Assembly: GCF_000620045.1 (NCBI RefSeq)
Contig: NZ_JHVH01000016.1
Coordinates: forward strand, 35,406 to 99,405
DNA length: 64,000 nucleotides
DNA from: Halomonas halodenitrificans DSM 735
Lineage (GTDB): Bacteria > Pseudomonadota > Gammaproteobacteria > Pseudomonadales > Halomonadaceae
Reading direction: 5' to 3'
The position numbers and the translations under genes were made by a program. The notes beneath the pieces were generated by a model, which worked only from the letters and a program-made list of their open reading frames with translations, did no database searches and was not told the DNA's origin. How positions within the stretch are numbered: position 1 is the stretch's first letter; each line of letters opens with the position of its first letter. Below, piece by piece: positions 18,196 through 30,233 of this stretch.

Positions 18196-21100
18196 CTATG
18201 CCGGCCGCGCCTCCTCGAAGAGTTCGGCCGGCATGGGATGGGCCAGCTCCCAGGTCATGGCGATGGGGCGATCCCCCTGATAGCCCCTGAGAGCCTTGGC
18301 TTGCCCCAGGAAGATAAATGGCGCTGTCTCGCCATCGATGCGCTTCGTCAGCCGAGCGAAGAAGAGGATGGTATAGCCCCTGTCCTCGAAGTGAAGGTAG
18401 TTCTGCCCCGTTGAACTGGCCTGACTGGTGTTCGACTGGCTCTCCCAATGCAGTAGCGTACGGCTGATCGGATAGTCGCGATAGCGCGTCGTGGGGGAAA
18501 AATCGCTATCGTCCTTCTGGAACGTCACCAGGTGAATATAGGCGCGGAGCTCTTTGGCATGAATCACCCCCACACCAGTCGCTCCCGACTTTTCCAAGCT
18601 TGATAAACCAAGTGACGCTTTGATCTCTGGCAAGCCATAGGCACCATGCAATAGCAGCTCACAGTCGAAAGGTAGCTCACTCAATCGCTGCAGCGGCACT
18701 TGCTGATGAACCCGCCGCCAGGCGGCGATCTCGGCGGCATCGGCCGCGATACTCGCGTTGGCGTGCCACTTTCGCAACGACTGCTCGAGGCTCTCTACGC
18801 CCACTAAGCCGCCCTTTCGACCCCATAGCAGATAGTGCAACGCCGTTTGTCGCGCGGTGTCATAGCGCCCCAGCGCTTCCTCGACGCCTTCGGGTTGACC
18901 AAGGGCCTCGATGGCCATGAGCAGCTCAGGATCGCTGCGCAGCGCGATACGCGGCAGCGCCTTACGCGCCTGATCGATATCCGGATCCTCGGGTTTCTCC
19001 CTTCGATCCGCCAACGCCTTCCACTCGGACCAGCTACGGCGCGATAGCACCTGAACCGGTGTCAATCCGGTCACCTCGAGAAAACGCCCGAAGGTGAGCG
19101 GCTGCCCTACCTCTTCCGACCAGGTACGCAGAGTCTCGGGAATAAACTGATTCAGATCGGCCAGCACCGAGCGGATTTTGCTAAGCACTCGGTCTCGTGC
19201 CACTCGCTCTAGTTGGATGTTGCAGCCGGGCGGCAGGCTGGGGAAGTCGGCTTCCACTTCTCGGTCCAGCCGCTGGCGCCGCCCCGAGAGCAGCGCCATG
19301 AACTTGGTGTCCAGGCGATAGCGACGATGGGTCTGTCCAACGAAGTCCAGAACGGTGAGGCATTCTTTACCCGGCGCATGGCGGAGCCCACGACCCAGCT
19401 GCTGCAGAAACACCGTCAGGCTATCGGTGGGACGCAGGAACATCACCAGGTTGATATCCGGAACATCGACCCCTTCGCTGAGCACATCCACAGTGAACAG
19501 AAAGGGCAGTGTGCCTTCACGGAACTCGTGCAGCCGCTCGGCGCGTATCTCGGCCGGCGTGCTACCCACAATCACGGCGGCTCGGTACGCTTCGCCCAGC
19601 CGGTTGAAGCACTCCGCCATATATTCGGCGTGGCGCACCCCGGCACAGAACCCCACTGCACGCACCCCCTGCAGGTCGGGCTGATAGCGCTCTAGAGCCT
19701 GCACAACGGTATCCACCCGCTGTTTGGCACGGAAATCATCGCCGGTCAGCAAATTCTCCAGCTGACGGGCATCATAGCGGCCGTTACGCCAGAGCGCGTC
19801 ATCGCTGAGGTCGACGCTATCGCTGACCCCGAAGTAGTGAAAGGGACACAGCAGTTTCTCTTCCAGGGCCTCAGGGAGACGAATCTCCGCGGCGAAGCCG
19901 CCATCGAAATCGGGCAGGATGCTGCTGCCGTCCATTCGCTCAGGCGTCGCCGTCAGCCCCAACAGCACTCTAGGCTCAAGCGCCTCGAGGAGTCCCCGGT
20001 AGCTGCTGGCAGCCTCATGGTGGGCCTCGTCGATGACAACATAGTGGAAGTGGTCGACCCCCAGTGACCGCCACGGTCGCTGTCTATTCAGCATCTGCAC
20101 CGAGGCAAATAAATGGCGATGTTCCGTCGGCACGTACCCGCCGACCCAGAGCTCACCGAAGTTCTGGTCGCGAAGTACGGTGCGATAGCAGGACTGGGCC
20201 TGTTCCAGTATCTCCTTGCGATGGGCAACAAATAGCAGAGGCACCTGGCGCCCCTCTCTCTCGCAGATCCGCCGATAATCCAGCGCCGATATCACCGTCT
20301 TGCCGGTGCCGGTGGCCGCGACCACCAGATTACGATACGAGCCGCGCTGGCGTGCGGCATCGAGTGCCTCAAGAATTCTGAGCTGAAAGGGCCGAGGGGT
20401 GATCTCGGCAAAGAATGCTGCCCCTCTTTGTGCACGCTCTTTATGCGCGGCGATCGCACGCCGGAACCGCGGAAAATCCGCCGGAGTATAGGGTTCGAAC
20501 TCGTCGCTCTCCCAATAGGCGGCAAACTCCGCCTCGAAGCGCTCCAGAATGTGTGCCATATCCTGAGCGGTGACCTTAACGGTCCACTCAAGCCCCTGAG
20601 TCATCGCCGAGTGGGACATGTTCGCGGAACCGATATAGGCGGTGGAATACCCGCTCTCGCGGCGAAAATGGTAGGCCTTGGCGTGCAGTCGCGTGCCACC
20701 GGTATCGTAAGAGACGCGGACGGTGATATTGGACTGCTGGGCCAGCCACTCTAGCGCCGTTGGATCACTGGCCCCCATATAGCTGGTGGAGATCAGGCGA
20801 ACCGGAATGTTGCGGTCGGCCAGGCGCTCGAAGGCGGGCATCAACAGCCTTAGCCCCGACCACTTGATAAACGACACCAGGATATCGACGCCATCGGCGG
20901 TGGCCATTTCGGCGCGAAGCTCATGCTCCAAGGGCGGATCATGACCCAGGCCCGTCAACAACGTGCTGGTCGCCAAGGGCGTAGCCGGCCGGGGCAGGCG
21001 CTGGGCTCCCTGCCCCAGCTCGCTAAGCACCGGCCTATCCGTCTCCAGCAATTTCTTTCGCGCCAAATAATCGAGGCCATCGGTTGCCGAAATCAGCTCG

Positions 21101-21312
21101 ATAAGGCGATTGAGCAATGGAAGGCGATGGTCGTCATCGACGATTCGCAAGGCTTGATGGAGCAGCCGGCCGAGAAACTGGGCGTAGGCGTGGGGGGCCG
21201 TCTCGTCGTCGAGTTTTCGCAACACGGGCTTGAGATCAGGCTGCGCCTTTAGCTGCTCCTTGAGTTCTTCATCGAGAAGCCGTTCATAGAGCCCTTCCGA
21301 TAGCCGTTCCAT
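18196..21312 (-). CDS. PLD-nuclease/superfamily 2 helicase with DUF3427-like C-terminus
   Basis: A 1038-residue protein. Residues about 130-270 are a phospholipase D-like domain with an H-x-K motif near 209 (LHAKAYHF...AYIGSANMSHS). Then comes a complete SF2 helicase: Walker A ATGTGKT near 330, DEAH near 427 (VIDEAHHEAASS), LLGLTATPERMDG, and the arginine-finger motif QQLGRGLRHAPGKE near 640. The C-terminal third (SLEKSGATGVGVIHAKELRA onwards) resembles DUF3427. Such proteins probably bind and process DNA, and helicase-nuclease fusions are common in phage defence and repair, but no function is established that I can cite. It is a single-gene unit. Only one HxK half-site is clear, so the nuclease activity is uncertain. 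Confidence 0.8.
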   Translation of the reverse strand: MERLSEGLYERLLDEELKEQLKAQPDLKPVLRKLDDETAPHAYAQFLGRLLHQALRIVDDDHRLPLLNRLIELISATDGLDYLARKKLLETDRPVLSELGQGAQRLPRPATPLATSTLLTGLGHDPPLEHELRAEMATADGVDILVSFIKWSGLRLLMPAFERLADRNIPVRLISTSYMGASDPTALEWLAQQSNITVRVSYDTGGTRLHAKAYHFRRESGYSTAYIGSANMSHSAMTQGLEWTVKVTAQDMAHILERFEAEFAAYWESDEFEPYTPADFPRFRRAIAAHKERAQRGAAFFAEITPRPFQLRILEALDAARQRGSYRNLVVAATGTGKTVISALDYRRICEREGRQVPLLFVAHRKEILEQAQSCYRTVLRDQNFGELWVGGYVPTEHRHLFASVQMLNRQRPWRSLGVDHFHYVVIDEAHHEAASSYRGLLEALEPRVLLGLTATPERMDGSSILPDFDGGFAAEIRLPEALEEKLLCPFHYFGVSDSVDLSDDALWRNGRYDARQLENLLTGDDFRAKQRVDTVVQALERYQPDLQGVRAVGFCAGVRHAEYMAECFNRLGEAYRAAVIVGSTPAEIRAERLHEFREGTLPFLFTVDVLSEGVDVPDINLVMFLRPTDSLTVFLQQLGRGLRHAPGKECLTVLDFVGQTHRRYRLDTKFMALLSGRRQRLDREVEADFPSLPPGCNIQLERVARDRVLSKIRSVLADLNQFIPETLRTWSEEVGQPLTFGRFLEVTGLTPVQVLSRRSWSEWKALADRREKPEDPDIDQARKALPRIALRSDPELLMAIEALGQPEGVEEALGRYDTARQTALHYLLWGRKGGLVGVESLEQSLRKWHANASIAADAAEIAAWRRVHQQVPLQRLSELPFDCELLLHGAYGLPEIKASLGLSSLEKSGATGVGVIHAKELRAYIHLVTFQKDDSDFSPTTRYRDYPISRTLLHWESQSNTSQASSTGQNYLHFEDRGYTILFFARLTKRIDGETAPFIFLGQAKALRGYQGDRPIAMTWELAHPMPAELFEEARPA

Positions 21313-21441
21313 GGTGTTCCTTTCCCTGCCCTGTCGACGCCACCCAGGGTAGCAGCAACAGGCCGCGGCGGGGCATCACGGCAACCCTTTCAGCATGCCA
21401 AACCATGACGATGCTCGCGCCCAGCCCCGCCCTGAACGCAA

Positions 21442-21471
21442 GCGGCCCCGCCTCTTGCGAGACGGGGCCGC
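21442..21471 (-). terminator. GC hairpin downstream of mmsA
   Basis: A 9-bp stem GCGGCCCCG / CGGGGCCGC encloses a smaller CTC / GAG stem and lies 21 bases beyond the mmsA stop. In minus-strand direction it is followed by ttgcgtt, a weak T-run, so it is probably the mmsA terminator. Confidence 0.6.
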
Positions 21472-21491
21472 CATTCACAGCGCCGAAAGGA

Positions 21492-22991
21492 TCAGCTCAT
21501 GGAGATGGTGCTGTTGATGCCGCTGGAAATGTTCTCGGGCTCGAACCAGCGGGCGGTGACGGTCTTGGTCTGGGTCCAGAAGGCGATGGCCTGCTTGCCG
21601 TTGGGGCCCAGGTCACCCAGCTTGGAGGCACGCGAGCCGGTGAAGCTGAAGTAGGCGACCGGCACCGGGATCGGCACGTTGATGCCGATCTGGCCGACAT
21701 CGATGTCGGTCTCGAAGCGGCGCGCTACCCAGCCGGAGTTGGTAAAGATCGAGGTGCCGTTGCCGTTGGGGTTGGCGTTGATGAACTCGATCGCCTCTTC
21801 CAGGGTCTCGACGCTGAGGACGCAGAGCACCGGGCCGAAGACCTCTTCACGATAGATGGTCATCTCCGGGGTCACGTCGGCAAACAGGGTCGGGCCCACA
21901 AAGTTGCCGTCCGGGTAGCCATCTACCGTGTAGCCACGGCCATCGACCAGCATCTTGGCGCCTTCCTTCTCGCCGGCGGTAATCAGCCGTTCGACGCGCT
22001 CCTTGGCCTGGGGTGACACCAGCGGGCCGAGGTCGGCGTCGGTCTGGGTACCGGGGCCCACCTTCATGTTACGGGCCCCCTCGACGATGTCATCCAGCCA
22101 CTCGCGGGCCTCGCCCACCAGCACCACCACCGAGTTGGCCATGCAACGCTGGCCGGCGGCGCCGAAGGCGGAACCCAGCAGGTTGTTGATCGCCTGGCTG
22201 CGGTTGGCATCCGGCATCACGACGCAGTGGTTCTTGGCGCCCATCATCGACTGCATGCGCTTGCCGGCGGCGGCGGCGCGGTTATACAGCAGCGAGCCCA
22301 CGTGGCTGGAGCCGATAAAGGAGAGCGCCTTGATGTCCTGGTGGTCGGCGATCTGGTTGGCCACGTCCGGGCCACCGTGAACCACGTTGAGCACGCCAGC
22401 CGGCACGCCCGCCTCATGGGCCAGCTCGACAAGGCGCATGGAGGAACTGGGATCCTGCTCGGAGGGCTTGAGCACGAAGGTGTTACCGGTGGCGATGGCC
22501 AGCGGGAACATGAAGCAGGGCAGCATGATCGGGAAGTTGAAGGCCGTGATGCCGGCGCCAACGCCCAGTGGCTGATGCATGGAATACACATCCACATCCG
22601 TCGCCACGTTCTCGGCCAGCTCGCCCATCTGCAGGGAGGTGATCGAGCAGGCATGCTCTACCACTTCCAGGCCACGCCCCACTTCGCCGGCCGCGTCGGG
22701 CAGGGTCTTGCCGTGCTCCTCGGTGATCAGCGCCGCGATCTCATCGGTGTTCTCGCGGATCAGCGCCTGCAGCTTGAGCATGATGCGCATGCGCTTGCCG
22801 AGAGGTACCTTGCGCCAGGTCTTGAAGGCCTCCTTGGCGCTGGCCACGGCACGCTCCACTTCCTCGGCGGTACAGAACGGTACCCGAGCCACCACTTCCT
22901 GGGTAGCCGGATTGACCACATCGCGCCACTCCTGACTAGCGGACTGGATGGGCTGGCCGTCGATATACATGGGAATTTCGCGGACTGACAT
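21492..22991 (-). CDS. mmsA: CoA-acylating methylmalonate-semialdehyde dehydrogenase
   Basis: A 499-residue aldehyde dehydrogenase of the MmsA group, which oxidises methylmalonate or malonate semialdehyde to propionyl- or acetyl-CoA with NAD in valine, beta-alanine and inositol breakdown. Visible elements: [20 protein letters not shown] substrate region, [20 protein letters not shown], the catalytic cysteine in [16 protein letters not shown], and [10 protein letters not shown]. Of two closely spaced ATGs, the one at 22991 lies seven bases after GAGGAG and is preferred; the other is too close. A LysR-type gene is divergent and probably controls it. Confidence 0.92.
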   Translation of the reverse strand: MSVREIPMYIDGQPIQSASQEWRDVVNPATQEVVARVPFCTAEEVERAVASAKEAFKTWRKVPLGKRMRIMLKLQALIRENTDEIAALITEEHGKTLPDAAGEVGRGLEVVEHACSITSLQMGELAENVATDVDVYSMHQPLGVGAGITAFNFPIMLPCFMFPLAIATGNTFVLKPSEQDPSSSMRLVELAHEAGVPAGVLNVVHGGPDVANQIADHQDIKALSFIGSSHVGSLLYNRAAAAGKRMQSMMGAKNHCVVMPDANRSQAINNLLGSAFGAAGQRCMANSVVVLVGEAREWLDDIVEGARNMKVGPGTQTDADLGPLVSPQAKERVERLITAGEKEGAKMLVDGRGYTVDGYPDGNFVGPTLFADVTPEMTIYREEVFGPVLCVLSVETLEEAIEFINANPNGNGTSIFTNSGWVARRFETDIDVGQIGINVPIPVPVAYFSFTGSRASKLGDLGPNGKQAIAFWTQTKTVTARWFEPENISSGINSTISMS

Positions 22992-23170
22992 GGGCATGCT
23001 CCTCTCGATTATCGCTATCGGCATATTGCAGGGTTGTCGTTATGAACCGTTTCTGCAGTTGCTGCCGTCTTTCGCCCTTAGACTTTGTGTGTATATAAAC
23101 ACGCAAGATGATGGATACGAGTCTATCCAGAGGTCGCATGGCATGACAACGGGTACTCGGGCACATTGCT

Positions 23171-23186
23171 TGTGCATTAATGCACA
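23171..23186. promoter_or_regulatory. 16-bp perfect palindrome in the mmsA/LysR intergenic region
   Basis: TGTGCATTAATGCACA is perfectly self-complementary and lies 27 bases upstream of the LysR start. It contains the T-N11-A arrangement typical of LysR recognition sites. It is the likely autoregulatory operator (inference). Confidence 0.55.
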
Positions 23187-23212
23187 GGAAAATTGCTCAG
23201 CGAGGAGCCGTC

Positions 23213-24166
23213 ATGCTCGACTGGCACGATATCCAGATTTTTCTCGAGGTCGCCCGCAGCCAGCGGCTTACCGATGCCGCCCGTCGCCTGGGACTGGACC
23301 ACTCCACCCTGTCGAGGCGCACTCGGCGCTTCGAGCAGAAGCTCAACACCCAGCTCTTCGAGCGTAGCACCCATGGCTACCACCTCACCCAGGCCGGACA
23401 GCAGCTGCGCGCCCATGCCGAGGAAATGGCCCGCCACGCCTTCGAGGCCGGCGAAGGCCTGACCGACAAGAACCACCAGATCAGCGGCCAGATCCGCCTG
23501 GGGGTGACCGAGGGCTTCAGCACCTGGGTGATCGCACCGCTTCTCTCGGCCTTCTGCGAGCGACATCCGGGCGTCACCCTGGACCTGCTCGCCCTGCCCC
23601 GGGTGGTGAACCTGAGCCGCCATGAAGCCGACCTCGCGATCACCGTGGAACGCCCGGTCAGCCCGGGCCTGGTGGTCTCCCGGCTATGTGACTATCGCCT
23701 GCGGCTGTATGGCAGCGACGGCTACCTGGCCCGCCATGGCACGCCGGAGCGCCTCGCCGAGCTGGGCACCCATCGCCTGGTGGGATATGTCGACGACCTG
23801 ATCTTCAGCGAGCAGCTCAGCTATCTGGAGCCGCTGCTCGAGCCCTCGGCGGCCGGCCAGCCGCCCCACTTCGCCATGCGCAGTACCAGCGTGACCACAC
23901 AACACGCGGCCTGCCTCTACGGGGCGGGGCTCGCCATCCTGCCCTGCTTCATGGCCAGCACCTCACCGACCCTGTGCAACGTGCTGGAGCACGATATCGC
24001 GATCGACCGCCAGTTCTGGATCACCGCCCGCCAGGAGCAGCGCCAGCTGGCCAGGGTGCGGCTGCTATGGGACTTCCTGCGTGAGGCGCTGGAAGACAAC
24101 CGTGCCTTCCTGATGGGTGAAGCGAAGGAGATGGTGATGCCCGAGGCCGCCCCCGCCGACGGCTAG
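23213..24166 (+). CDS. LysR-family transcriptional regulator next to mmsA
   Basis: A 317-residue LysR-type regulator. The winged helix-turn-helix is at residues 4-62 (WHDIQIFLEVARSQRLTDAA; LDHSTLSRRTRRFEQKL), followed by an effector domain starting at GQIRLGVTEGFSTWVIAPLL. The start at 23213 is preceded by gaggagccgtc. It diverges from mmsA with about 220 bases between them that hold a perfect palindrome, the usual layout for a LysR regulator of the neighbouring catabolic gene. Confidence 0.88.
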   Translation: MLDWHDIQIFLEVARSQRLTDAARRLGLDHSTLSRRTRRFEQKLNTQLFERSTHGYHLTQAGQQLRAHAEEMARHAFEAGEGLTDKNHQISGQIRLGVTEGFSTWVIAPLLSAFCERHPGVTLDLLALPRVVNLSRHEADLAITVERPVSPGLVVSRLCDYRLRLYGSDGYLARHGTPERLAELGTHRLVGYVDDLIFSEQLSYLEPLLEPSAAGQPPHFAMRSTSVTTQHAACLYGAGLAILPCFMASTSPTLCNVLEHDIAIDRQFWITARQEQRQLARVRLLWDFLREALEDNRAFLMGEAKEMVMPEAAPADG

Positions 24167-24321
24167 CGCGGCATGCCAGGCATGGCCCCCATCATGAAGA
24201 TTGGCTATCGGCTCGGTCGGCAATCTCGCTTGGAGCTAATTGACTGACAGGGAGTAACTTGAGAACCACCCAAGGGGACAAGGCAAGCCAGGCAAAAGAG
24301 AGCATTACCGTCGAAAATTGA

Positions 24322-26583
<2,262 letters not shown>

Positions 26584-26641
26584 TCACGCCCCGCGCCGGG
26601 CGCTTCGCCCGGCTCGCCGGATGAGCGAGACAGAAAGAACA

Positions 26642-26677
26642 GAGACGCCCGGGGCTTGATCGAGCCCCGGGCGTCTC
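26642..26677. terminator. Bidirectional terminator between katG and selO
   Basis: A 15-bp perfect stem (GAGACGCCCGGGGCT / AGCCCCGGGCGTCTC) with a 6-base loop lies 58 bases after katG and 26 before the selO stop. T-rich sequence follows in the minus direction (tgttctttctg) and a short GTTT in the plus direction, so it can serve both convergent genes. Confidence 0.85.
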
Positions 26678-26702
26678 GTTTCGGCTTGAAGCCAACGGCG
26701 GT

Positions 26703-28184
26703 TCAGGTCCCGCAGAAGGTTCGCAGCACCCGTTCGGTGGGCGGGGCCGGCCGGCTGTGCTCCTCCCGGCCGGGCTGCTCGACAAGAGGCTCGGCCAGCA
26801 CCTCGCGTAGCGTCTCGAACGGACCGAAGTCATCATGTTCGGCGGCGGCGGCAATCGCCCGCTCCACCTGGTGGTTGCGCGGGATATAGAGCGGGTTGAC
26901 GGCATTCATGCGGACCACAATCTCACCGATGGCCTCGGTCCCTTCCCGCTCCAGGCGCTGCCGCCAGCGCGGCAGCCAGGCCGCCAGGCCGTCACTGGCC
27001 TCGAACAGATCGAACAGCGCGGGGGCATCCTCCTCCACCGCCTCACTCAGGCGGCGAAATGTCAGGGTGAAGTCGGCGCGGCCGGCCTGCATCGCCTCGA
27101 GCAGGGCCTCGACCAGCTCGCGATCGCCCTTCTCTTCCCGCTGCAGCCCCAGCTTGGCACGCATCACCGCCAGCCACTCGGCCTCATACCGGGGCTCATA
27201 GCGCTTGATCGCCTCGGTGGCCTTCGCGACTGCCGACTCTTGCTCATCATCGAGCAGCGGAAGCAGGGTCTCGGCGAAGCGCGCCAGGTTCCACTGGGCA
27301 ATCCACGGCTGATTACGATAGGCATAGCGCCCCTGCTCATCGATGGAGCTGAACACCATGGTCGGCGAATAGTCTTCCATGAAGGCGCAGGGACCGTAGT
27401 CGATGGTCTCTCCGGCGATGCTGCAGTTGTCGGTATTCATCACCCCGTGGATAAAGCCGAGCCCCATCCACTTCGCCACCAGCGCCGCCTGGCGAGCGGC
27501 CACGGCCTCCAGCAGCCCCAGATAGCGCTCGCCCGCGCCCGGCTCGGTGGTCAGCAGGCCTGGATAGTGCCGCTCGATGGCCATATCGGCCAGGGTACGC
27601 ACCGCCTCCACGTCATCCCGCGCGGCGAAATACTGAAAGGTGCCCACCCGCAGATGACTCGCCGCCACCCGAGTCAGCACGGCGCCCGGTTCCGGCACCC
27701 GGCGAAACACCCGCTCGCCGCTGGTGACGGCGGCAAGCGCCCGAGTGGTGGGCACGCCAAGCCGATGCATGGCCTCGCTGACCAGATACTCGCGCAGCAC
27801 CGGGCCCAGCGGTGCGCGCCCGTCGGCACCGCGGGAGAAGGGCGTCATGCCGGCCCCCTTGAGCTGGATATCGCGCAACCGTCCCTCGCGGTCGACGACC
27901 TCGCCAAGCAGCACCGCCCGGCCATCGCCGAGGCGCGGGTTGAAATGCCCGAACTGGTGGCCGGCATAGGCCTGGGCGAGGGGCTCGGCGCCCTCGGGAA
28001 CGCTGTTTCCGGAAAACCACTGGGCGGCGCGCGATTCATCGAAGCCATCGAGATCGAAGCCCAGGGCCTCGGCCAGCGGTCGATTGAAGGCCATCAGCCG
28101 TGGTTCGGACACCGGCACGGGATCGAAGCGCAGGTAAAAGCGTTCGGGCAGGCGCGCGTAGTGCAGAGTGAACTCGGGAAACAT
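26703..28184 (-). CDS. selO: Protein adenylyltransferase SelO (YdiU family)
   Basis: Pseudokinase-fold enzyme that transfers AMP to Ser, Thr or Tyr of redox proteins; the family is named after human selenoprotein O. The 493-residue product has the family's GAGMTPFSRGADGRAPLGPV, REYLVSEAMHRLGVPTTRAL and the metal-binding MNTDNCSIAGETIDYGPC. The last residues are FCGT, so the conserved redox cysteine (selenocysteine in animals) sits third from the end as cysteine. The start at 28184 follows ctggagctgcc. It is the second selenium-linked family in the window, although this bacterial version needs no selenium. Confidence 0.95.
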   Translation of the reverse strand: MFPEFTLHYARLPERFYLRFDPVPVSEPRLMAFNRPLAEALGFDLDGFDESRAAQWFSGNSVPEGAEPLAQAYAGHQFGHFNPRLGDGRAVLLGEVVDREGRLRDIQLKGAGMTPFSRGADGRAPLGPVLREYLVSEAMHRLGVPTTRALAAVTSGERVFRRVPEPGAVLTRVAASHLRVGTFQYFAARDDVEAVRTLADMAIERHYPGLLTTEPGAGERYLGLLEAVAARQAALVAKWMGLGFIHGVMNTDNCSIAGETIDYGPCAFMEDYSPTMVFSSIDEQGRYAYRNQPWIAQWNLARFAETLLPLLDDEQESAVAKATEAIKRYEPRYEAEWLAVMRAKLGLQREEKGDRELVEALLEAMQAGRADFTLTFRRLSEAVEEDAPALFDLFEASDGLAAWLPRWRQRLEREGTEAIGEIVVRMNAVNPLYIPRNHQVERAIAAAAEHDDFGPFETLREVLAEPLVEQPGREEHSRPAPPTERVLRTFCGT

Positions 28185-28251
28185 GGCAGCTCCAGTCTGG
28201 CCGGGAGGAAAGCGAGGGAATAATGCCCGAGTATAACGCTCGGACATTCCT

Positions 28252-29148
28252 CTATCGACCCAGCTCCTCCCGGCTGACCCAGCTCATTCTGGCTGGCGCC
28301 AGCTCTTCACGAATCAGCTCGGCCAGGCGCCGGGCCGGCTCGGTAGGACGCCGCGCGGCACGGTGCAGCGCCAGCTCCACGGCCGGCAACGCCGGCAGGC
28401 CGCTGGATTCGTCCAGGGCGCGCAGCTGAGGGCCGAGCATGCTGCGGGTGACTACCACGATGGCCAGCCCCGCCTGGACCAACGGCGCCAGCCCGGCCAT
28501 GGACTGACTGGTATAGGCCACTCGCCAGTCGCGTCCGGCGGCGGCCAGTGCATCCTCTGCCGACTCACGAAAGAGATCCGCGCCGGGCGAATAGAGTGCC
28601 AGCGGCAAGGGGTCGGAGAGTGGCGGCTGACGCTCCAGCCCTACCGCCCAGGTCAGCGGTTCACGGCGGATGACCTCGCCGCCCGGCGAGCGGCGTTGAC
28701 GAGTGACCAGCGCCAGGTCGAGCTCATCGGCGCGTACCCGCTCCATCAGTTCGGCACTGACGCCACAGATGACCTGCAGGCCGACATCCGGGTACAGCTG
28801 ATGAAACCAGGAGAACACCGCCGTCAGCAACGGCGCATAGTCCTCGGGAATACCCAGATTGAGCTCTCCGGTAATGCGTCGCGCACGCATATCGGCCAGC
28901 ACCTCGTCGTTGAGCGCCAGCAACCGCCGGGCATGCTCCAGCAGCCGCTCGCCCTCGGCGGTAAAACGGATACGTCGCCCCTGCCGCTCGTGAAGCGACA
29001 CCTCAAGCACCGCTTCCAGGCGCGATAGCTGCATGCTCACGGTCGATTGAGTAAAGGCCAGGCGCCGTGCGGCAGCGGTGACGCTGCCGGTATCGGCCAC
29101 CGCCACCAGGGTACGCAGCAAGGCGAGATCGAGAGTCGGTGCGCGCAT
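28252..29148 (-). CDS. LysR-family transcriptional regulator
   Basis: A 298-residue LysR-type protein: helix-turn-helix at about residues 8-66 (LALLRTLVAVADTGSVTAAA; TQSTVSMQLSRLEAVLEV), then an effector domain (GELNLGIPEDYAPLLTAVFS). It is divergent from an EamA-type exporter, and the 122 bases between them hold matching inverted arms. Control of that exporter is inferred from this layout. It lies 67 bases upstream of selO on the same strand but need not share its function. Confidence 0.88.
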   Translation of the reverse strand: MRAPTLDLALLRTLVAVADTGSVTAAARRLAFTQSTVSMQLSRLEAVLEVSLHERQGRRIRFTAEGERLLEHARRLLALNDEVLADMRARRITGELNLGIPEDYAPLLTAVFSWFHQLYPDVGLQVICGVSAELMERVRADELDLALVTRQRRSPGGEVIRREPLTWAVGLERQPPLSDPLPLALYSPGADLFRESAEDALAAAGRDWRVAYTSQSMAGLAPLVQAGLAIVVVTRSMLGPQLRALDESSGLPALPAVELALHRAARRPTEPARRLAELIREELAPARMSWVSREELGR

Positions 29149-29204
29149 TACTCATCAATCCTCTTGATGGTTATGATCAATTAAGATCGATATTGTGATG
29201 AGTA
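29149..29204. promoter_or_regulatory. Paired inverted arms in the LysR/EamA intergenic region
   Basis: TACTCATCA at 29149-29157 and its exact complement TGATGAGTA at 29196-29204 are separated by 38 bases of AT-rich sequence containing further ATCAA/TTGAT half sites. This fits a LysR recognition and activation site pair. The first arm touches the LysR start codon. Confidence 0.45.
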
Positions 29205-29270
29205 TGGCACGGTTAGCATGGCGTCAGCATCCAGCCTGAATCCATCCATGCTTCACGGGAGGCCGCGACC

Positions 29271-30233
29271 ATGCAGCTTCAGCGCCCACACCTCACACAC
29301 TCTCCCTGGCTCGGCGGTAGCGCCGCGGCACTGGCGGTATTGCTGTGGGCGCTGGTACCTCTGATGGCCAATCAGGCCGGTGACCTTCCCCCGCTGCGCC
29401 TCTCGGCCCTCGCCCTGCTCGCCGGTGCGCTTGGCACCCTGCCCATGGCGCGCCGCCGCCGCTACAGGGATGCTCCCCTTCGCCCGGTGCAGGGCCTGAT
29501 CGTCTACCTGGGCGTGCCATTGCTGACCGCCGGTGCGGTAGGGGCCTGCTTCGCCGCCTTCAACCGGGCCCCGGCCGAACAGGTGGCCCTGATTCTCTAC
29601 ACCTGGCCGGTGCTGTTCCTGCTGGTTAGCCAGTGGCGAGCCCTGGGACGCCTGCCGGGAAATTGCCTGATCGGCACCGCCCTGGCGTTCTCGGGTGCCG
29701 CCCTGCTGGTGGCACCGCAGGCCCTGGCCGGGGGCATTTCCGGCACCTGGAGCGGATATCTGCTGGCCGCGCTCGGGGCTCTCTGCTGGGCACTCTACTC
29801 CCTGGCAAACCAGGTGGCGGCCTGGCGCCTGGGGGAGCGCATGCCGCACCTGCTGCTGATCGCCAGCCTGCTGACCGGGGGCGCCAGCCTGGCCCTGGAA
29901 GGCACCATTGTCCTGCCTTCAAGAGACGCCCTGATGACCGTTATCGCCCTGGGACTCGGCCCCTACGGACTGGCGATGCTGGCCTGGGATCGCGCCATGC
30001 GCGACCCTCTCGCACATCGCGTCGGCAACCTGGCCCATGCCGTGCCGGTACTGGCCACGCTGTTTCTGGTACTGGCGGGAATCAGCATGCCGGACTGGCG
30101 GTTACCGGTGGCCGCATTACTGGTGGTAGCGGGCAGCTTGACCGCATCAGCGGAGCCGACTTCACGGCATGGAGCGGAACCCGAAGGCATTTTCGCTGCA
30201 GCTAAGCGCATTTGCCTTCTGATTCGCGACTGA
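29271..30233 (+). CDS. EamA/DMT-superfamily transporter
   Basis: A 320-residue inner-membrane protein with about ten hydrophobic segments in two EamA-type repeats (about residues 15-150 and 165-290). GGSAAALAVLLWALVPLMAN opens the first repeat and GYLLAALGALCWALYSLANQ the second. Members export amino acids, nucleosides or drugs; the substrate is unknown here. It diverges from a LysR regulator, a common exporter/regulator pairing. Confidence 0.85.
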   Translation: MQLQRPHLTHSPWLGGSAAALAVLLWALVPLMANQAGDLPPLRLSALALLAGALGTLPMARRRRYRDAPLRPVQGLIVYLGVPLLTAGAVGACFAAFNRAPAEQVALILYTWPVLFLLVSQWRALGRLPGNCLIGTALAFSGAALLVAPQALAGGISGTWSGYLLAALGALCWALYSLANQVAAWRLGERMPHLLLIASLLTGGASLALEGTIVLPSRDALMTVIALGLGPYGLAMLAWDRAMRDPLAHRVGNLAHAVPVLATLFLVLAGISMPDWRLPVAALLVVAGSLTASAEPTSRHGAEPEGIFAAAKRICLLIRD

